Of a DNA stretch of 64,000 bases, positions 36,376 through 49,224 are shown piece by piece (position 1 is the first letter of the stretch; each line of letters begins with the position of its first letter). The stretch lies in NCBI RefSeq assembly GCF_000471905.2, contig NW_006498085.1, positions 494,299 to 558,298 on the forward strand, in the 5' to 3' direction. Origin of the DNA: Amborella trichopoda. Taxonomy: Eukaryota; Streptophyta; Magnoliopsida; Amborellales; Amborellaceae. A model generated the notes under the pieces. It searched no databases. It worked only from the letters and a program-made list of their open reading frames with translations, and was not told where the DNA came from. Position numbers and translations under genes: made by a program.

Positions 36376-37189
36376 GACAGACAATAGGCTGTGTTCTGAT
36401 CTTGTATGACCACAAATGTGCTTGCAGTTCTATAGTGTAACTTTACAATTTTCAGCTGAGAAGAAAACAATGTTTTACCCCACACACTCTTCCCCCACTT
36501 CATTTTTTGGGTAATTACTCCTCCCCCACTCCCCACTGGGTGTTTGAGGTTGATTCTAAGTGCTTCATCATTTTTCAGTTTTTCCCGGTTTCATTTTCTC
36601 ATTCTAGACATTGCTGAACTATAAATTATGGAAATGTATGCAAAAAGACCATTGGCACAAGGAGATCACATTCTTTATTGACCACCAGACGTGAAACCAA
36701 GTGGTTGGGGATGTGTCATTGAGTCGGTACAAAGTTCAAAATAGAATTTATTAATTATTTTGGCAGGTCCAATGGCTAAAAGTGATTGTGATATTCTTGT
36801 ACAAAAACCGGATAGTCTCGTAATATACTACTCCCATAAATGGTTTCTCCTGCTGCAAAATTGAATATGCTGGCTATCAAAAGGCGGCTAACCACAACTT
36901 CCATCTTGAAACTTTATTCTCGACTTCTTACTTTAAATGCATTTTGGTTAATTTCTGCTTCACAGGAACAATTAAATTTCACACTAAAATCATGGAACTG
37001 CTCTTCATTTTTGCAAACAATAGTAAAACTACCACCTTTTTTATTGAATGGGACTGTATCATATGCTACCATAAGCAACAACTTTTGCAAAAATGGGTGG
37101 TTGCAAACAGTGCCGCACACCTAGTTCAGAGAGAGAGATCTTAATCATACATAATTGGAGTCCATAGGCTATCGAGCAATGAGAGATGG
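36376..37189. other. LOLITA / RDR6-A convergent intergenic region
   Basis: This is the 3' flank of the LOLITA-like gene and contains no further gene. It is homologous to 55477-56820 in unit B, with the MITE of unit B absent. Short frames at 36.8-37.1 kb overlap in several phases and look incidental. Confidence 0.5.
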
Positions 37190-37611
37190 AATTGTCCAGT
37201 GGCAGTACCAAGGGTACATGCACTTTTGCGACATTAATGAAGCTTATTTGTGGGCTTTGAAAGGAAGATCTAAGCTTCAGTCGAATAATTCACGCCTCAT
37301 CATCTAAGGGGACGCTGCCAATGTGATTTCTTAGTGCAAAAATCCAGATCTCGTGCCTTGGGCCTGGTTCTTGATCAGGGACATCGTTGTTTTAGTCTTA
37401 CATGGGAGAAATAATTTTCAACCGCATTTTCGAAGAATAAAATGATGCTGCTGATCATTTAGCTAAAGAAGGATCGTCGCTCTAATTTCTATTTGTTTCC
37501 CGACCTCCTTTGCTGCCTTTTCTCTCGTTCTCTTTTTATTTTCTTATTTTGAATTGTCATCATTATCTCAATGAATTTCACTTACCGTTCAAAAAAAGAA
37601 AAGAAAAAAAA
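37190..37611 (+). mobile_element. LINE 3' end (RNase H tail + A-rich tail) inserted in unit A only
   Basis: The plus-strand translation gives NEAYLWALKGRSKLQ, GDAANVIS, then PWAWFLIRDIVV, and after a frameshift NDAADHLAKEG. These are RNase H motifs of plant LINEs. In-frame stops are present. It ends with an A-rich tail (about 37593-37611). The matching place in unit B (about 56820) has no such sequence. Confidence 0.7.
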
Positions 37612-37621
37612 CAGAGAGAAA

Positions 37622-37679
37622 CCAAGAGAGAGAGATCCTAATTATAACTAATGTGAGAGACCATGGACTATCGAGCAAT

Positions 37680-37728
<49 letters not shown>

Positions 37729-37965
37729 TGATTATAACTAATGTGAGAGACCATAGACTATCGAATCAGAGAGTGAGAGATCCTAATTATAACTAATGTG
37801 AGACGCCATAGACTATCGAGAGCTAAGTATAACTAATGTGAGAGACCATAGACTATCGAATCAGAGAGAGAGAGAGAGAGATCCTAATTATAACTAATGT
37901 GAGACACCATAGACTATGGAGAGCCAATTATAACTAATGTGAGAGACCATAGACTATGAGAGCAA
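37622..37965. repeat. GA-containing minisatellite
   Basis: Repeats of GATCCTAATTATAACTAATG then TGAGAGACCATAGACTATCGA, separated by variable GA runs. Starts are near 37635, 37725, 37782, 37828, 37881 and 37924. Unit B has two to three shorter versions at 56.84-56.94 kb. Confidence 0.8.
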
Positions 37966-38469
37966 TGAGAAATCAACATACATGCTCGCACATTTTTATC
38001 ATACGACAACAGAGCAGTTAGGAAAAAAACAATCTAGAGGGAGAGAGAGAACAGTAAAGGGAAAAAAATCCAGAGAGAGAGAGAGTGAGATGCTATGACT
38101 AACCAAGCAATTGGGAACTGAAATTGAAGGCAAAAACCCTGGATTACAAGAAACCAGAGAGGGGGGGTGGAGAAATTTGGAAGAAATGAGAACCCATGTT
38201 CCATCTATACACATCCATAAATTATAAATCCCCGAAAAAGCTTTACATCCAAATGTAAAATCGCCATTCCATCATTAATTGCAACATAATATAACCCAAA
38301 CATCAACACCAACACCAACAAAATCACATTATCATTTCTCTACCGATACAAACAGTGGTGGTTCTTCCAAAATACAAATACGAGTTTTCCAAGTAGGCAC
38401 ACAATACTTCCAAAATACAAATACAACTTTTCCATTTACATATACAGTACGCACACAACACCTATAATG

Positions 38470-38850
38470 CACCAATTCAAAGCTACAACCGCATGACCTG
38501 ATATTAGAGAGAGACCAACTGCACAGTCATCAGATTCACGGTTCCTCATACATCTAGACTCACTATATCAACCATATCAACACAGTAGAGAGAGACACAA
38601 CACCCATAATGCACCAATATAAATCTACAATCGCATGACCTGATATTAGAGAGAGACCAGCTGCATAGTCATCAGATTCACAGTTCTTCATAGATTTAGA
38701 CTCACCATATCAACCATATCAACACAGCACCAATACAAATCTACAATCGCATGACCTGATATTAGAGAGAGACCAGCTGCATAGTCATCAGATTTACAGT
38801 TCTTCATAGATCTAGACTCACCATATCAACCATATCAACACAGTAGAGAG
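38470..38850. repeat. Three-copy tandem repeat in the RDR6-A 3' flank
   Basis: Units start CACCAATTCAAAGCTACAA (38470), CACCAATATAAATCTACAA (38612) and CACCAATACAAATCTACAA (38728), with periods of 142 and 116. Each includes CGCATGACCTGATATTAGAG. Unit B has a single copy of this block. Confidence 0.85.
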
Positions 38851-38918
38851 ACCTAACATACAACAGAAGTAAGTGGCAGAGTGGCCTTCATAAGGAAATC
38901 CAAAGAAAAAGCCCAAAT

Positions 38919-41900
38919 TCAAATGTGTGGGAGCAAATAACAGGCAAGAGAGTCAATGGGTTTTGTTGGATCAAACTCCCTCTTAGCTGCCTTAATCTTT
39001 ATCCTCATCAAATAATCGACAGCAATCCATGGAAAGCTCAATGGGGTGACCAATTCCCTGCCTGACTCCTCCGTCATGCCCTTCGTTGCTCTAATCTCCT
39101 CAAGCTTTTTAACCCACTTAGGGTGGTAGGTCACTTGATACCAAGCTGAAGCCTTCCTTTCATAAAAAGCATTCTTCTCCTCATCACTCAGCTCGACGTC
39201 TGAACCAACATTCTCAAAGATGGCTTTGAACTCCTTATTCAAAGCCCTATACGTGTTATTCAGCTTCTCTTTCAATTCACCCACCTTCCGACTGTTATGT
39301 TTAGAAATTGAGGAATAACAACTCGTAACCACCTCACCCTCAGAGCTCACATTATACAGCCCAAGGAAAAGAATGATCTGTCTATCATATAGGCATTTAT
39401 AATGCCAAGCCTCCGACAGAAAGTCCTCAGAGCCCAGCACCTCGAGGTCCAAGTCATAGGGGAGGTCATCAAGGGACTGAGGCTCCATTTCTTTGAACTT
39501 TATGTGAGGAGCGTCCTTTATCTTTCGATAGAGGATCCCAAGGATTTTCTCCGATTTGTAAGAGAAAATTCCATCCTTCTCCATGAAGTCAGGGTACATC
39601 TTGGGTTTAAGGTTATTGGGCAAGAAGACTTGCTTACCGGTTTTGGGAACATCTACGGCTATTGCTGCTAGCTCTGCCAAGTAAAGGCAATTCTCGTCTA
39701 GCGCCCCGTCCTTACTTAGGTCTGCATGCACCACATGAGCGTTGCTTATCTGCCCAATGCTATCACTCACCATATGCTTCATGAAGAATTCGATTATATC
39801 CTAATGAAAAATAGAAGAATAATATAGCATCATTAAAAGGACAAAAATTTCAACTATAAAATGGATACTCTAAGAATATAGCATCATTAGAAGGACAAAC
39901 AATTTTAACAATAAAATGACTACTCTCTCTCTCTCTCTCTAGACGACATAGATGGCATGATCAGGAGAACCAAGATCAAATTAAATAAAACAGTAGTGTG
40001 AAAGGATTGAAGATACATGCCTTCTCCAGATACCGAAAAGAATGAAAAAAGAATCAGACACAAATGGTAAATCAATCATTTGGAGTTACAGGTACAATGA
40101 CATTGACGACAATGAGAACTGTTCTGGTTGTCTTCTAAAAGATCAAGGTGTTGCAAATATTTTTTTAAACTTCAGAATGAGACCTGTGCTTCCCCACAAT
40201 AACTTCGCCCACGCACTGTCGAGTCTTGAAAACAGAAGACAAGACCAGCTCAGCATACCCAATGGTTAGATGTTTCCGTTTTTGATGGTCAGGGAAGTGC
40301 CCTTTTCACTAATTAAAAAAACTCATAAGACTTCACTCTCCAAGTTATCTCCACTTGGGACCAAGCCAAGTCCAACACAGAGCACACCTTTTTGAGCATG
40401 CCTTGAACAGTATAGAAGCTTTCTAATCCATACATAAATTGGTGACAAACAGAAATAAAAAGCATGCAAAACCAACATCTAGCAATAAATTCGCAATCAA
40501 AAGGGTTCAGAATAAGATCCAGCTATATAAGTAACCACACCTCCACCTAATGTTTGAACTTAATTACCTCTCTATTCTTGCCATTGTGTAATTAGAAGGC
40601 ATCATACAAAACCAGTTTGTCTTGTCGCTTTTAATTCAATGTGACGCCACTTACAGGAAAACAGTTCTCATGGTTTACAAAACAGTAGTGTGTATTTATG
40701 CTTTCATGATAATATATCATATCATTAAAAAAATGTTGCTACTTGAACAATAAAAAAGACAGATCAGGAAGTTGGTTGTTGAACCATATCAAACCAGTAG
40801 TTGTGTGGAATTAAAGGAGGGTCAATCACGACACAAAAACACCAAAAGTCACTAACTGAACTTGCAGAAAAAATCAAAGCAGAGAAAAATCTTGATACAT
40901 TGATGGTCTTTCAGTTCACTGCAGTTCTGCTGTATCATGTCACCAGACTATCCAGATAACCAAATGTTTCAAGTTTCTAAGCCAATTTCCAGTGAACAGT
41001 ATATTGATTCCCATGCATGTATTAGGTTAATGCGTGCATTAGGTATAGTCACAAGTGCCACAATGAATGATATATTACTCTACTCTACAACTTAGGGAAC
41101 AATTTCGTGCAACACCATATACAGCTTCAAAACCATATACAGTTTCAAAATTTGAAACAAATTTCTATGAAAATTAATTCTCCAGAATCCCCCATCAAAA
41201 CCAAGTTTAATCAAATCCTAATAATTCCAAAGAAAGTTGACAGATTGCAGCAGAATTGAATAAGACAAAATTGTTCAAAAACCTTGCTAGTAAAAGTTGC
41301 AATAGTAAGCACATAAAACGTTATCCTATTTCTCAAAAAACAATGGGCACATAAAAAAGCAACCAAACTGTTGTCACAAGATATAGCAAAAATACCATCC
41401 AAAATAAATTGTCATAAAGGCAGAAGGCATACCTGAGACGACACTTGCCGTGGGGCAAATTTGGCTTCGCCAGAATCATAGTCCATCGCAGCCCAACTCT
41501 TGCCACTTGGAGGCACGAGCGTTTCGTTCCACGTGACAAAGTAAGTATCTCCATCTAGATCACTTCCTGATGCCTCGTTGGTATGCGGTCGATCCCCCTT
41601 TTGAGGGAAAACCAAACAATCAACTAAATGGTGCAACCCAGGCACATCAACTGCTTCGAGAACCCGAATTTCCCCAGGGTGGAGGCAAGGGTTCTTGGCA
41701 ACAACAACAGTTCCTGTGATTACCTTCACATTGTGTTTCCTCTTAGAGAAACTCTTACCATGTTTAATGAAACAATTCTCCAAAGAAGGGCTCGAGACTT
41801 GGATAAAGCACTGCCCATGCTCTAGCTCGCCTAACTCATCCAAACATCCCATCAACCACCGACCATCAGGATTAAATATCCTTGCTTTTGCAAGTAAGTC

Positions 41901-44174
41901 ACCTAACTGAGCAGCTCGAATGCATGACAGCATCTCTCTAAGGTGGGGTTCAGTTTGAGGTGTGAATCCAGCACTCAACATAATTGCAGCTGTATTGGCT
42001 TGCTCCCCACAAGAATTAGTCACTACCTTGTGTGCCACCTCGCCATTCACGAGTATTTGGCTCAAATCAGACACCATTGAATCTTGCAACTCCAAGAAGG
42101 CCTCATTAGGCACCTTCAAGGTTGAAAGGAGGGTTATTATCTGCCTATTTAGGTATCCAGGTTGGAAACGGGTCCAAGTAATAACCTCAAGCATGGTGTG
42201 CTTTGATTCGAATTTGAACATGCTTGGTCTTATCGAGAGTTTGGCCTTCCCATCACGAGGCCAAGTCACAATGACACCCTTGCAGCCTGCATACCTGACT
42301 TGGTAAGCACAAGGAGGGTTTTCAGAGAGCTTCAACTTGCTCGCAACTTGGGTTGCGAGCTCTGGTGTGATCTTCCCTATCCCATCGGAGAAAACATATC
42401 CATTTCTTTTTATCTCTGCGAGCTTAAAGTTTACATCCTTCTGATCAAATTCAACTGTGGCATAAGTCGAGGAAAAGCACATTCCCATCCTTGCCGCACA
42501 TTTCGCGACATTCTCATCCGTGAACTTACCCATCCACGACCTAATTGAGTCGGCAGTCGTCTTCTCAGTATCAGCAAAAAACCACGCTGACCGGTCCCTC
42601 AATTGGTTTGATGAGAATGCTAAAAATAAATACCTACGCCCACATAGATTAAAACCATCAAAAGCAATACTTCTCACCCTCCTGAATATTGCTGTCTTTT
42701 GTGCAGTTTTGCTATGAGAGAAATCCTTGACAATGGGAGCAGTGTAGATAGAAAGAACACCCGAATTCAGAGTTTGGAGCCCTTCATCCGTGAATGTAAC
42801 CCTAATAAACCGGTCCGATATTTCTCTGTAATTCCTAAGGACCCGGTTAGAGAGCTCGACCTGAGGAGGAAGACACTGAGCTCCAGTTGGGGTAATCATC
42901 AACCGCCTCACCTCTACGCTATCTTCGGGAATATGGGTTTCCTTCACAAGCCTTGGATTCTTCAAGAGCCATTCTTGGACAGTCTTCAACTCCTTATACG
43001 CATCAAAAACTGGGCGGTGACAAGAGTACATGTGCCTTAGGGCTGCAGTGTTAACTTCAGGAGATTGGCTCCTCAACAAGTCAAAAAATTCCTTGCACAA
43101 CCTATGCTGATTTATAATACCCTTGTGTACCAAGCAAGTAACCAAATACACCACCTCGAAGCTTAACCCCTCCTGAATATTTACTGAAAAAAAATGATTG
43201 CGCATCGGTTTCATGAATCCAGGCTCGGTGCTCACTTTAGGAGGATAATCCTGAGGTCCAAGGACTTTTTGCAAAACTCCGTGCTCCAAGATCCTACACT
43301 CCCTGAAGTAGTCCCTCGCCTTCTCCATTTTAAGTCCATAACGAGGAGAGAATGAGATTTTATAACAACGGCACCGACCCACCGCACCATTACCAGTGAA
43401 ATCAGTGGTCCTTATCCATGGGTCCTCATCATCCAACAAAAGGAAAGGAACAGTGACATGGGTGTCATCGTTATCTGTCCTGTAATAAATCAAAGGTGAT
43501 GAACTCAACTGCACAAGCATCCCTAAAGAAGCTTGCTCTTGAAAAAAATGCACCCACTGAATATCTCGGATTGGGAACTCCAACTTCATATCGCATTTGA
43601 TCACAACTTTCTGGTTTGAGTCTTTGATGGAGAAAGTGATGTCCTTAGTGAAAAAAACCCCACAAGTTCCATCATACGGATCCACATGAAAGTCTACCCC
43701 CAAATTGGGCCCCTCCCAACCAACCCAAAACTCGGACCAACTAAACAAAGACCCAATTTGAACCTTGCAATTTTCAAATTTTATAGGAAGAGTGGTCTTT
43801 CTCCATGCCACACGAAATGAGCTGTTCATCCCGACATGAACTTTCAAAGGGGATGAATCCAAAATTAGTGCACATTTGCCTGACAAAGTTTCAGCCCTCT
43901 TTGCACACTTAGGTATTGCAAAATGCACGAATGCATGTGGAATGACCCTTGTAACATCAATAGTTCTTCTGACTTGTGAAGCATCGACTTCATAATCAGG
44001 ATAGGAATTGGGTGGTGTCAATGACCGCTTCAGTCTACATCTCATTATTGACCCAACTGCGCGTTCTAAATACTCAGTAAGCTCTTTTGCTGAGGTCCTC
44101 TCATCAAAACCCCCTATACTGACTTGTGTGATGACCAGCTTCTTCTTGTCATCTTCACTGCTATCTATCACCAT
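38919..44174 (-). CDS. RDR6: RNA-dependent RNA polymerase RDR6, copy A
   Basis: Two exons on the minus strand: 44174-41433 (914 codons) and 39800-38919 (293 codons plus stop), with a phase-0 GT-AG intron of 1632 bp, giving 1207 residues. Arabidopsis RDR6 is about 1196 residues with, as I recall, its coding intron at this same place. The N-terminal RRM-like region has LVITQVSIGGFDE. The RdRP core has DEDPWIRTTDF, RNGYVFSDGIGKITPELA, SCGEQANTAAIMLSAGF and NPCLHPGEIRVLEAVDVPG. The catalytic DLDGD is at residues 872-876 (FPQKGDRPHTNEASGS precedes it). Exon 2 begins DIIEFF and contains NAHVVHADLS. RDR6 works with SGS3 in cytoplasmic granules to copy cleaved RNAs into dsRNA for tasiRNA and secondary siRNA. 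No inactivating change seen. It converges on the LOLITA-like gene. Confidence 0.95.
39801..41432 (-). other. RDR6-A intron
   Basis: 1632 bp. Donor CAG/GTATGC at 41432, acceptor TTCATTAG ending at 39801. It contains no recognisable transposon or gene. It aligns throughout with the 1574-bp intron of copy B, with small indels. Confidence 0.85.
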
Positions 44175-46480
44175 TTTCTCACTTCAGATTTTCACAGTTC
44201 AAAACACGAAGCACTGGATACTATTATATGTCCAAGTCCAAGTCAAGTGCAGCTGCACAAGAAGAGCTACAGGATGAGTCCTTTGTAACATGCCAGCAGT
44301 TATTGATGAAATATAAAACTGCATATAAAATCAATTTTACTTTTGATTTTTCCAATTGGAGCTTGAGTTTCTTATCGAGTCAGATATGAAACAAATTAAA
44401 AAAGGGCACAATGCAGGATCATCCATTCTCCATTTCTAACACAAATCCCATCAAAATTCAAGTATCTACATCAAATAAGAAAAATAAAAATAGTCCATCC
44501 TATACTCAATATCACAATGATGCCTATGCAAGAACATAAGCAGGATGAACTCCTTGTAACCACCAAAGAAATTACGACGAGAATTCCAAAATGAACCTCA
44601 TGTTTCAAGTCTCATCAAACCAGAAAATGAAAAAGAACTAAATAAAGAAAAGTGATCACAACTACGGTAAATTGCCGTATTCTAACTACCCATTCTTGAT
44701 TCATTTCCCAACGAGATTTATGTATATCCTTAGAAAGACTGGAAGTAGAAAGCTTAACCAATACTTACGAGCTCAAACAACGAGGAACTAAAACTGTTTA
44801 TACTCTGAAACTCCAAAAGAAATCACCCATTCTCCAAATAAGTTTCTGTTCAAAATACGAGGCATTGGATGGTTATTCCACAACATGCAAGTACATCCAT
44901 ATCTTTATTTATTTATTTTGTTGAGTGAGAGCTTATTACACCTATATTTACCAATAAAACAATAATAAATCCCCAAAGATCAGTTTGGTCACAGCATGCC
45001 CATGAAACCAGAAATGTACCAGACTAATAAATAAGGGATCTACAATATCAGCCATGGATCTACAATATCGGCCATCCTCTCATTTAAACGATCCATTGCT
45101 AAATAACTCCCATCAATATTCAAGCATATCCGCTAGTGTAACTAAAAAACTTGCAATTTCCAATTAAAAGGTGCTTTGGTCGAATTTCAACAGTCAAAAT
45201 GGAATTAAAAATACATCAATCAAAATGGAACACTATAATAAGAGAGAGAAATCATATAATCATCCATTCTAATCATCAACTCCTAATATAAATTCATAAA
45301 TTCAATTATATCTACTAGGATAACAATAAAAATTTGCACTCCTCACTTGTGTAGGTGCCTTTGCTAAAATTTTTCATCAACAATAAATGAAACAGAATTA
45401 AAGAAGGAAAACCACAGTATTATCCATTCTCCTACACTATTCAACAATAAATGAAACAGACAAATAAAGAAGGGAAACCACAGTATCATCCATTCTCCTA
45501 CACCAATTGGATAGACTTCTTGCTTGAATTTTCATCAATTAAAAAATTGTTGGGTTCTCATTATAATAAAAAGGAAAAAAATTATGTAAGGTTGCAACCT
45601 TAAAATGTAGAATTAAAGGTGCACCTACAAAATCCATCATAAAAGGTTGTTTGGATGTTGCAAAACACTATAATTGTTCATCTCGACATCGAGATGTATA
45701 AATATGAAACGAAAAAAGGATTACGAGTCCACGAAATAGTGTATCTTGCAATACATTATCTGGACCGTTCATTTTCAAGATTTTCATGTGTTTATGGATC
45801 TACTTGATTTGAACCATTTTAGAGTTTAAAATTTTATAATTAGAGATGAAAATAGATTCTCGAGCCATCCTTGAGAATTTTTTATATCAAAACTACATTT
45901 ATGATAAAATTTAGAGGTAAGCCTGTATTGTTTAAGGTTACAACCTTATGCAAACCACACCCTAATAAAAATGGAAAAGATCTAATACAAAAAGCAAAAT
46001 TCCAGTACCATCCCTTCCCCAATTCTAATTATCAAACTCTAACATAATTCCCATAAAAATTCAAGCACATAATAAGCACAAGTTTCTCCTTTTTTTCAAT
46101 CTCATATTGTCCCCCACAAATTTCAATCGATCAAAATTTTCTCAAATAGAATCATAGCATCATCAACTCTGCTATACAGTTGATGACTAAGATATAATTG
46201 CCATTAAAATTCGAGTATATCACTCAGAAATGCAGACACAAAAAAACTTACCATTGCACAATAGCTTCAAGAAACAAAGCGCCAAAAGAATTCCTCTCTC
46301 TCGATGTTCAGAGGTTTATTCTGAAATCACCCAAAAACAACATCAAAATGCCATGTTTGATTGCTCTGATTCATGATTTTCTCTCAACTTTTCTCTAGCA
46401 AGATCAAAGGGAAAAGCCCTCAACTTTTCTCTAGCAAGATCAAAGGGAAAAGCCTTCACTTTCAGTGAACTTACTGTCAT
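44175..46480 (-). promoter_or_regulatory. RDR6-A upstream region / 5' leader
   Basis: There is no other gene here. It is homologous to 62944-64000 upstream of copy B. The transcription start and a possible leader intron cannot be fixed by eye. Local direct repeats lie at 45377/45441 (period 64) and 46383/46419 (period 36, ACTTTTCTCTAGCAAGATCA). Confidence 0.4.
45572..45958. mobile_element. MITE, AAGGTTGCAACCTT subtype
   Basis: Left end GTAAGGTTGCAACCTTAAAA then TAAAGGTGCACCTAC. Right end TTTAAGGTTGCAACCTTATG. The interior has TCATCTCGACATCGAGATGT and the other shared core words. Same subtype as the element at 56247-56734. Confidence 0.7.
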
Positions 46481-47198
46481 CTTGCTTCTCAGTTTCTCTC
46501 TCTGCTTGTTTCACGTTCAAAACTATCAGATGAAGTCAAAACCACCAACCCCCTCTCACTCTCTCTGTCATTTCTCAACAAAATCAAATGAATTTGGAAC
46601 TTTCTCGCTCTTGCCCCTGATTTTAGACACAGAGTAAGAGAGAGATTCTTAGAGAGAGGAAGAGGGCAAAATCAGGAATTAGTTTAGGGAGGGGGGGACA
46701 AATTCGCAGGGGAAGGAGATGATTGCTCAGCCAGAGATAAAGAAAGAGTCTTAGAAAGAGAAAGAGGCAGTAAAACCCAGATTTAACTTGGAGAGGAAAA
46801 GTCGAGACCGAAACCAAAATATTAATCTTTTAGCTAAAAGAGAGAGACACAGAGAAAGAGATGATTCCAGACAGAGGTTATTAGAGAGACTGAAATAGGA
46901 ATTTTTAGCTTAGAGAGAGAGGAAGTGGCGGAGAAAGAGAGAGTCAATTGCTAAGGCAGAGATACAAAGATTAGTAGACAGAGAAAGGGAGAGAGAGAGA
47001 GCAACATAGGATCTTTAGCTCAGCCAGAAATACAGAGATTATTAGACAGGAAAAGATGAGAGAGAGAAGAATGGGATCTTCTGCTTAGAGAGAGAGAGAG
47101 AGAGAGTTGCAAAGAAGGGAAAGAGAATTACTCGGCAGGAATATTGAGATTGCTAAACAAGGAAGCAAGAGAGCACGCAATAGAACCTCTTCTAGCTT

Positions 47199-47239
<41 letters not shown>

Positions 47240-47473
47240 TGAGAAGAAAGGTAAAGGAAGAAGTAAGTTAGTCGTACACGACGAACGAAGTAAACAACGA
47301 AGAAGTAACTACAACCGAAACGAAAGTAAGAAGGAGGAAGGNNNNNNNNNNNNNNNNNNNNNNNNNNNNNNNNNNNNNNNNTAACGTAACGTAACGTACG
47401 AGTAACGTAGTAACGTAACGAACGTAACGAACGTAACGTACGAACGTACGAGACGTACGTACGTAGACGACGT

Positions 47474-47520
<47 letters not shown>

Positions 47521-48200
47521 GCAGATAAAGGGAAAGAGATAATTGCTCAGCCAGAAATACAGAGATATCCAACAAAGATAAGAGAGAGGGAGAGAGCTCA
47601 ATAGGATCTTTAGCTTAGAGACATAGTTACAGAGAAACTGAAAGGGATAACTGCTAAGCCAGAGATATTAGAGATTATTAGACAGAGAGAGAGAGAGAGA
47701 AATAGGATCCTTATCTTCGAGAAAAAAATTTTCAGAGAAAGGGAAAGAGACACTTAGCCAGAAATACTGAGATTATTACATAGAGAAGAGAGAGAGCAAT
47801 ATGATCCTCAGCTCAGAGAGAGAGGGAGAGATGAAGTTACAGTCATTCAGGCAGATATACAAAAAGAAATACAGAGCAGAGAGAGAGAGAGACACTTAGC
47901 TTAGAGAGAGAAAGCAACACTTGATCAGAGAGAAAGTAACAGTTGACCAGCCAGACCTAGCTCAGAGTAAGAGAGATGAAGTTACAGTAAATCAGTCAGA
48001 TATACATAAAGAAATATAGAGCAGAGAGAGACATAGCTTAGAGAGATAAAGCTACCCTAGATCAGCCAGACTTAAGCTTTTAGAGAGAGAGAGAGGAAGA
48101 AATACTTGCAGCCAGAAATTCATGAAGAAATGTAGAGAGAGAAAACCAGATTTCTTAGGAGAGAGAAAGAGGCTTTGCGCTTAGAGAGAGATGCGCATGC
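46480..48200. repeat. GA-rich compound minisatellite upstream of RDR6-A
   Basis: A ~100-120-bp unit built of GCTCAGCCAGAAATACAGAG then ATTATTAGACAGAGA, a GA run and ATAGGATCTTTAGCT recurs with heavy variation about a dozen times, interrupted by pure GA tracts (47201-47236, 47478-47518). In the RDR6 sense it is CT-rich. No coding content; the open frames here are compositional. Confidence 0.75.
47250..47475. other. Gap edge with TACG-like noise
   Basis: 40 Ns at 47342-47381 are flanked by sequence unlike the surroundings: GTAGTCGTACACG-like and ACGAACGAAGTAAA-like before, and TAACGTAACGTAACGTACG and ACGTACGTACGTAGACGACG after. It looks like low-quality base calls extending a GA repeat, not genuine sequence. 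Confidence 0.65.
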
Positions 48201-48465
48201 ATTTGCCGAAAGGGGTTTTGAAAGCGTGAAACTCACTTCGAGGTGTAAGTTTTCGGGAAGGATAGCGTGAATAAGAAGCCAAAGGAGACACTTCTCGTAG
48301 GGGCATCTTCGAAAATCCTAGACGAGTGTCTTTAGTTTTTTACGCGTGTCTGTTCGCGAGATACACTACAAATGTAGTTTTTCCACGTGTCTGTGTCTGT
48401 TTACGAGATATACTGCATTTCTAGTTTTCTAGTATGCGCGCGCGCGCGTCCATAATATCTTTAGG

Positions 48466-48720
48466 GTTTTTGTCATGCTACCGTATTTGGTGGTGTATTC
48501 TTTTAAAGACGTCAATACTGTTGGACTATTAGATTACCCATATGCAGTACTTTTTTGTTTAGTGGAATTTTAAGTAATTAATCAAAAATAAAATAAATTT
48601 TTTAATAGAAATAAAAATATTTATTAACAATAATAGACGATATTATCAATATGGTGTGTGACATCGTCCTCATAATGTATTAATTGTTTTGTAATTATTT
48701 ACTTTTTAAGAAGAGGTTTC
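48466..48720. mobile_element. MITE remnant related to the 54.6-kb element
   Basis: TAGGGTTTTTGTCATGCTAC, AAGTAATTAATCAAAAATAA and ATATGGTGTGTGACATCGTC parallel the left two thirds of 54637-55057. The right terminus is missing. Confidence 0.55.
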
Positions 48721-48774
48721 ATTTTTTTTTTCCAACCATCATCTCCAAAAGAAAAGAAAAGAAAAAAAAAAAAG

Positions 48775-49172
48775 GGTGATGCGGTTTTTATAGAGCCTAG
48801 GCTCTAAACAATCGAATTAGAGCCTACCTTCAAATAGTGTAGAGAAATGTGGTTTTAACACTGAAATTTTTTGTGAAAGCCTTAAAATATATTTTCATCT
48901 TTATTTAGAAAGTTTAAAGCTTCAAAATAGTGTAAATCGACGTATCTATGAAAACTTAAAAATTTTAAAAATTGACAATCCAAAAATGCATTACAAAATA
49001 TACTATTTTCAAAACTTGAAATCTATTTTTTTCTCATATCCATGTATCTTGATGTCGAGATGATCAATTTGAGGATATTTGAGCATCAAAACAATCTCTT
49101 CTGATGAAATTTTTTATGTAGGATCTAATTTGATTGTTTAGAGCCTCGGCTTTATCTAAACTTTTTCCCTGT
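48775..49172. mobile_element. MITE, TAGAGCC..GGCTCTAAACAATC subtype
   Basis: Left end TTTTTATAGAGCCTAGGCTC then TAAACAATCGAATTAGAGCC. Right end TTTGATTGTTTAGAGCCTCGGC then TTTATCTAAACTTTTTCCC. The interior has AGATGATCAATTTGAGGATA. Inverted ends of about 40 bp. Confidence 0.75.
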
Positions 49173-49224
49173 AAAAAAAAAAAGGGTATTTTAAGTTTTA
49201 AATAACGTATTTGATTCATTTAAT

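Noticed and set aside
41412-41432. Last residues of the long RDR6 frame (VCLLPL in copy A; VYLYLYDNFF... in copy B)
   Set aside because: They lie beyond the GT donor and are intron read-through; the family protein continues with the exon 2 sequence instead.
41628-43040. Several 60-114-codon plus-strand frames antisense to RDR6 (also 60397-61809)
   Set aside because: They are shadows of the conserved minus-strand exon. Their similarity between copies follows from the gene, and no family is recognisable.
47197-47601. 134-codon Ser/Leu-rich frame containing Ns
   Set aside because: Compositional frame across a GA microsatellite, an assembly gap and probable noise.
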